Origin: Chaetorhynchus papuensis
Taxonomy: Eukaryota; Chordata; Aves; Passeriformes; Rhipiduridae
Length of the DNA stretch: 64,000 nt
Direction of reading: 5' to 3'
Assembly (NCBI GenBank): GCA_013396525.1
Contig: VWYX01000617.1
Coordinates: 73,857 to 137,856 of the forward strand
Shown here in pieces: positions 61,914 to 64,000 of this stretch (within the stretch, counting starts at the first letter, position 1; every line of letters begins with the position of its first letter). The notes beneath the pieces are model-generated. The model was not told where the DNA came from. It was given only the letters and a program-made list of their open reading frames with translations, and searched no databases. A program made the position numbers and the translations under genes.

Positions 61914-64000
61914 ACCAATTGTGTGCCTTCACAATGTAGAATATTATTTAAGATAAAACAGTAATGTCAGTTTTCATGTGCAGAGGATGTAGTTCTTCGG
62001 TAAGTCAAGCAAAGTTCATAAGAAATGGTGCCTGTTCAGCTGAACTCAAACACACCCCACAGTGGAGATGCTGTAAGGGCTTTTCAGAGGAGTGAAAACA
62101 GGTTTCAGAGAAATTTAGGTGTTTTTCTTTTTCCCCCTTTTTTGAGCAGAAATACTTTCATTATCAGTCCAATAAAACATCTGTCTAGAAAGTTTTTAAG
62201 GCTGCAGACCAGTAAAGCAGCAGACTGAAGATGTTTTTCAAGTGCATTTCATATCTTAAATATTAAAAAAAATTACAATTTGCTTCATACTTTGATAAAG
62301 AGTGAACTGAGGGAGTGGCTGGCTTAATGAAGCTGTACTGGGTAGGAGGCAACAAAGTTATCTCTTGATTTTTCCCCTTGTGTTTACCAAGAGTATACAG
62401 CAACAGGTTAGAGCCAAGCACAAATAGATAGAATATGATATTTTTAAAATAATGCTGAGCTCCAAAATGTCTTAAAAATCAGTGCAAACTCATCGATACA
62501 CGTGTAAAATAGCCCTGTATACAGGCAAAAACCTAATGTATGGTGATTAGACATAGATGCCTTAAAATAATAAACATCAAAAATATTAATATAAAAGCAA
62601 AGCACAACTTCTCTTTAATTCAAATAAATATTAGTATGTGAAATATCTGAGTGTTTATCAAAGTAACTCAAAGCAAAAATATCTTTTAAGAAATAAGATC
62701 TATATCCATTTGAAACAAGCTTGAAGCTAGGCTGGTTAATGACATGGTTCTGTAAATTTAGGAGTTGAAATAATTCTCCAGAAGCTGCTGTTTCAACATT
62801 CCTGGACAGAAAACATGCCTGTGTATCAATTCATAAACTTGTTCTCTTGCATGCCTGCACTTCTGCCATCTGTTAGTGTGGCATTTTGCCCACTCTAGGA
62901 AGTGGTGTTTCGTTATCTGCCATGTACGAATATTGACTTGCTTTCTAGAGAAACCCTGAAAAAATACAGCTGTTCTTTCTGGCTTTTTTCTTTCCGTACA
63001 TTTCCTCTTTTCAAGAGCTCTCACTGTTTGCTTTCATCGGAAGGATGATGGAGAGTTCAGTCTCAGTCTTTTTCTCATTTGCTGAGGTCTTTTCTGAGCA
63101 TCCAATGTTCATTTGCCTCTAGATGACCAAGAATTCCACTGGCTGTTGAGATGGTGTTTTTAGAGTTTGAACATAAGCTTGGCTTATCTTTACCAGGCTG
63201 CAAAAGGATGAGGCACAACCACTGTCCCTGTGCTCCCTGAATGACAGCTGACAACCTGTCCCTGCCAATGCACCCATCAGTGTGTCTGAAAAAAAATTGT
63301 GAGCTTTCTCTTGTAGAAAATCCCAGACAGACTTCTTCATCTTGGTATGACAATGAGAAATATTCATGGTGTTTTGCTGATCTCCCAAGCCTTGTTCTTA
63401 AACTCCCAATTCGAATTGCTGTTGTTGTGTAGCCTGGGAAAGCTGCACAAAGCAACCTCTTTTGTTCTCAACTTAAAATGTATTCCTGCATCCTCTTAAG
63501 TCACTGGCCCCATATTTGGTAGTAAATAGCATGATTTCATGTGGAACAATTTCCAAAGCACTCATATGAAATCAAAAAAATGCAACAGCCAGATAGGTAA
63601 CTGGCATATGGCTCACATGAGGTCTCTTCATCAGAGTGCTGAACTTACACTTGAATAAAGAAATGCCAAGAGGGACAGTAATGCCCCTATAGAAAAGTGA
63701 CATATACAGGAATAATTGCAGGATATGTGCACTGTGTGCCAAATGGGGCAGTCAAATGGAGGTTTCACAAGTGCCTGAGTGATCTGTCAGTGCAAGGGGA
63801 CCTGAGAGGCCTGAGCAGGAATGGGCTCACAGGGAAATATCAGTCAGCTACAGAGCAGCTTTTGTTGTGAATTTAAATCTCAGTGGCATAATTTCCTTGT
63901 TTATCACAGAGGATCAGATTTGACTGATGACTTGTGGAGATTTCCTTGAGATCACTGACAGGTATGCTTAATTAGAGGCAAAGACTCAGTGGAAGCTGAG
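61914..64000. other. Gene-free stretch to the window end
   Basis: Unique A/T-rich sequence. A minus frame of 126 codons at 63075-63455 and one of 89 codons at 63119-63388 overlap without any recognisable domain or codon pattern. A GGTAAGTC donor-like site lies near 61993, but the preceding acceptor is weak. No RNA gene or repeat is recognised. Confidence 0.55.

Noticed and set aside
63075..63455. 126-codon minus-strand frame as a gene
   Set aside because: Overlaps another open frame in a different register, has no recognisable domain, and is within chance length.
1..64000. Prokaryotic-style features (operons, CRISPR arrays, insertion sequences)
   Set aside because: The sequence is vertebrate nuclear DNA with LINE fragments. 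No regularly spaced repeats, ribosome binding sites with coding frames, or transposase genes are present.

Overview
The window looks like 64 kb of an A/T-rich vertebrate nuclear genome, most likely from a bird. The best evidence is five truncated chicken-repeat-1 (CR1) LINE tails. They carry the family's hallmark 3' end (GGTTGGAAGGGAC-type sequence and decayed ATTCTGTGA-type tails) and remnants of the reverse-transcriptase ORF C-terminus. Interspersed repeats are otherwise sparse, as expected for an avian genome; a turtle or crocodilian is less likely but not excluded. One ambiguous base (N near 1299) marks it as draft assembly.

Almost nothing in the window is convincingly protein coding. The one place that resembles a gene start is the left end. 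A GC-box-like motif (394-402) and a TATA-like motif (440-446) precede a leader-like stretch. At 1327-1450 an open frame encodes a hydrophobic, signal-peptide-like N-terminus and a basic tail, and it ends exactly at a consensus GTAAGT donor. If real, this is the first coding exon of a plus-strand secreted or membrane protein with a phase-1 intron, and the remaining ~62.5 kb would be part of a very long first intron. I could not identify the gene.

From 1451 to the end the sequence is intronic or intergenic. It holds A/T-rich unique DNA, short homopolymer and A/T-rich simple repeats, a few GC-richer islands (about 4.53-5.04, 22.79-23.34, 26.64-26.98, 32.54-32.89, 39.24-39.55 and 48.73-49.07 kb), and several stretches that look like conserved non-coding elements because they contain clustered homeodomain/POU-type motifs. 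CR1 copies lie at about 15.83, 21.66, 52.09, 54.20 and 61.73 kb, four on the minus strand and one on the plus strand. The longest open frames (184 aa on minus at 22766-23320, 143 aa on minus at 51811-52242) are no longer than chance predicts for this much sequence and show no recognisable domain.

I found no tRNA, rRNA, CRISPR array, intact transposon, endogenous retrovirus or operon-like system. No exciting undescribed system is visible. The most useful leads are the possible first exon, two possible micro-exons, a GC-rich block with two minus-strand poly(A) signals, and several small repeats and hairpins.
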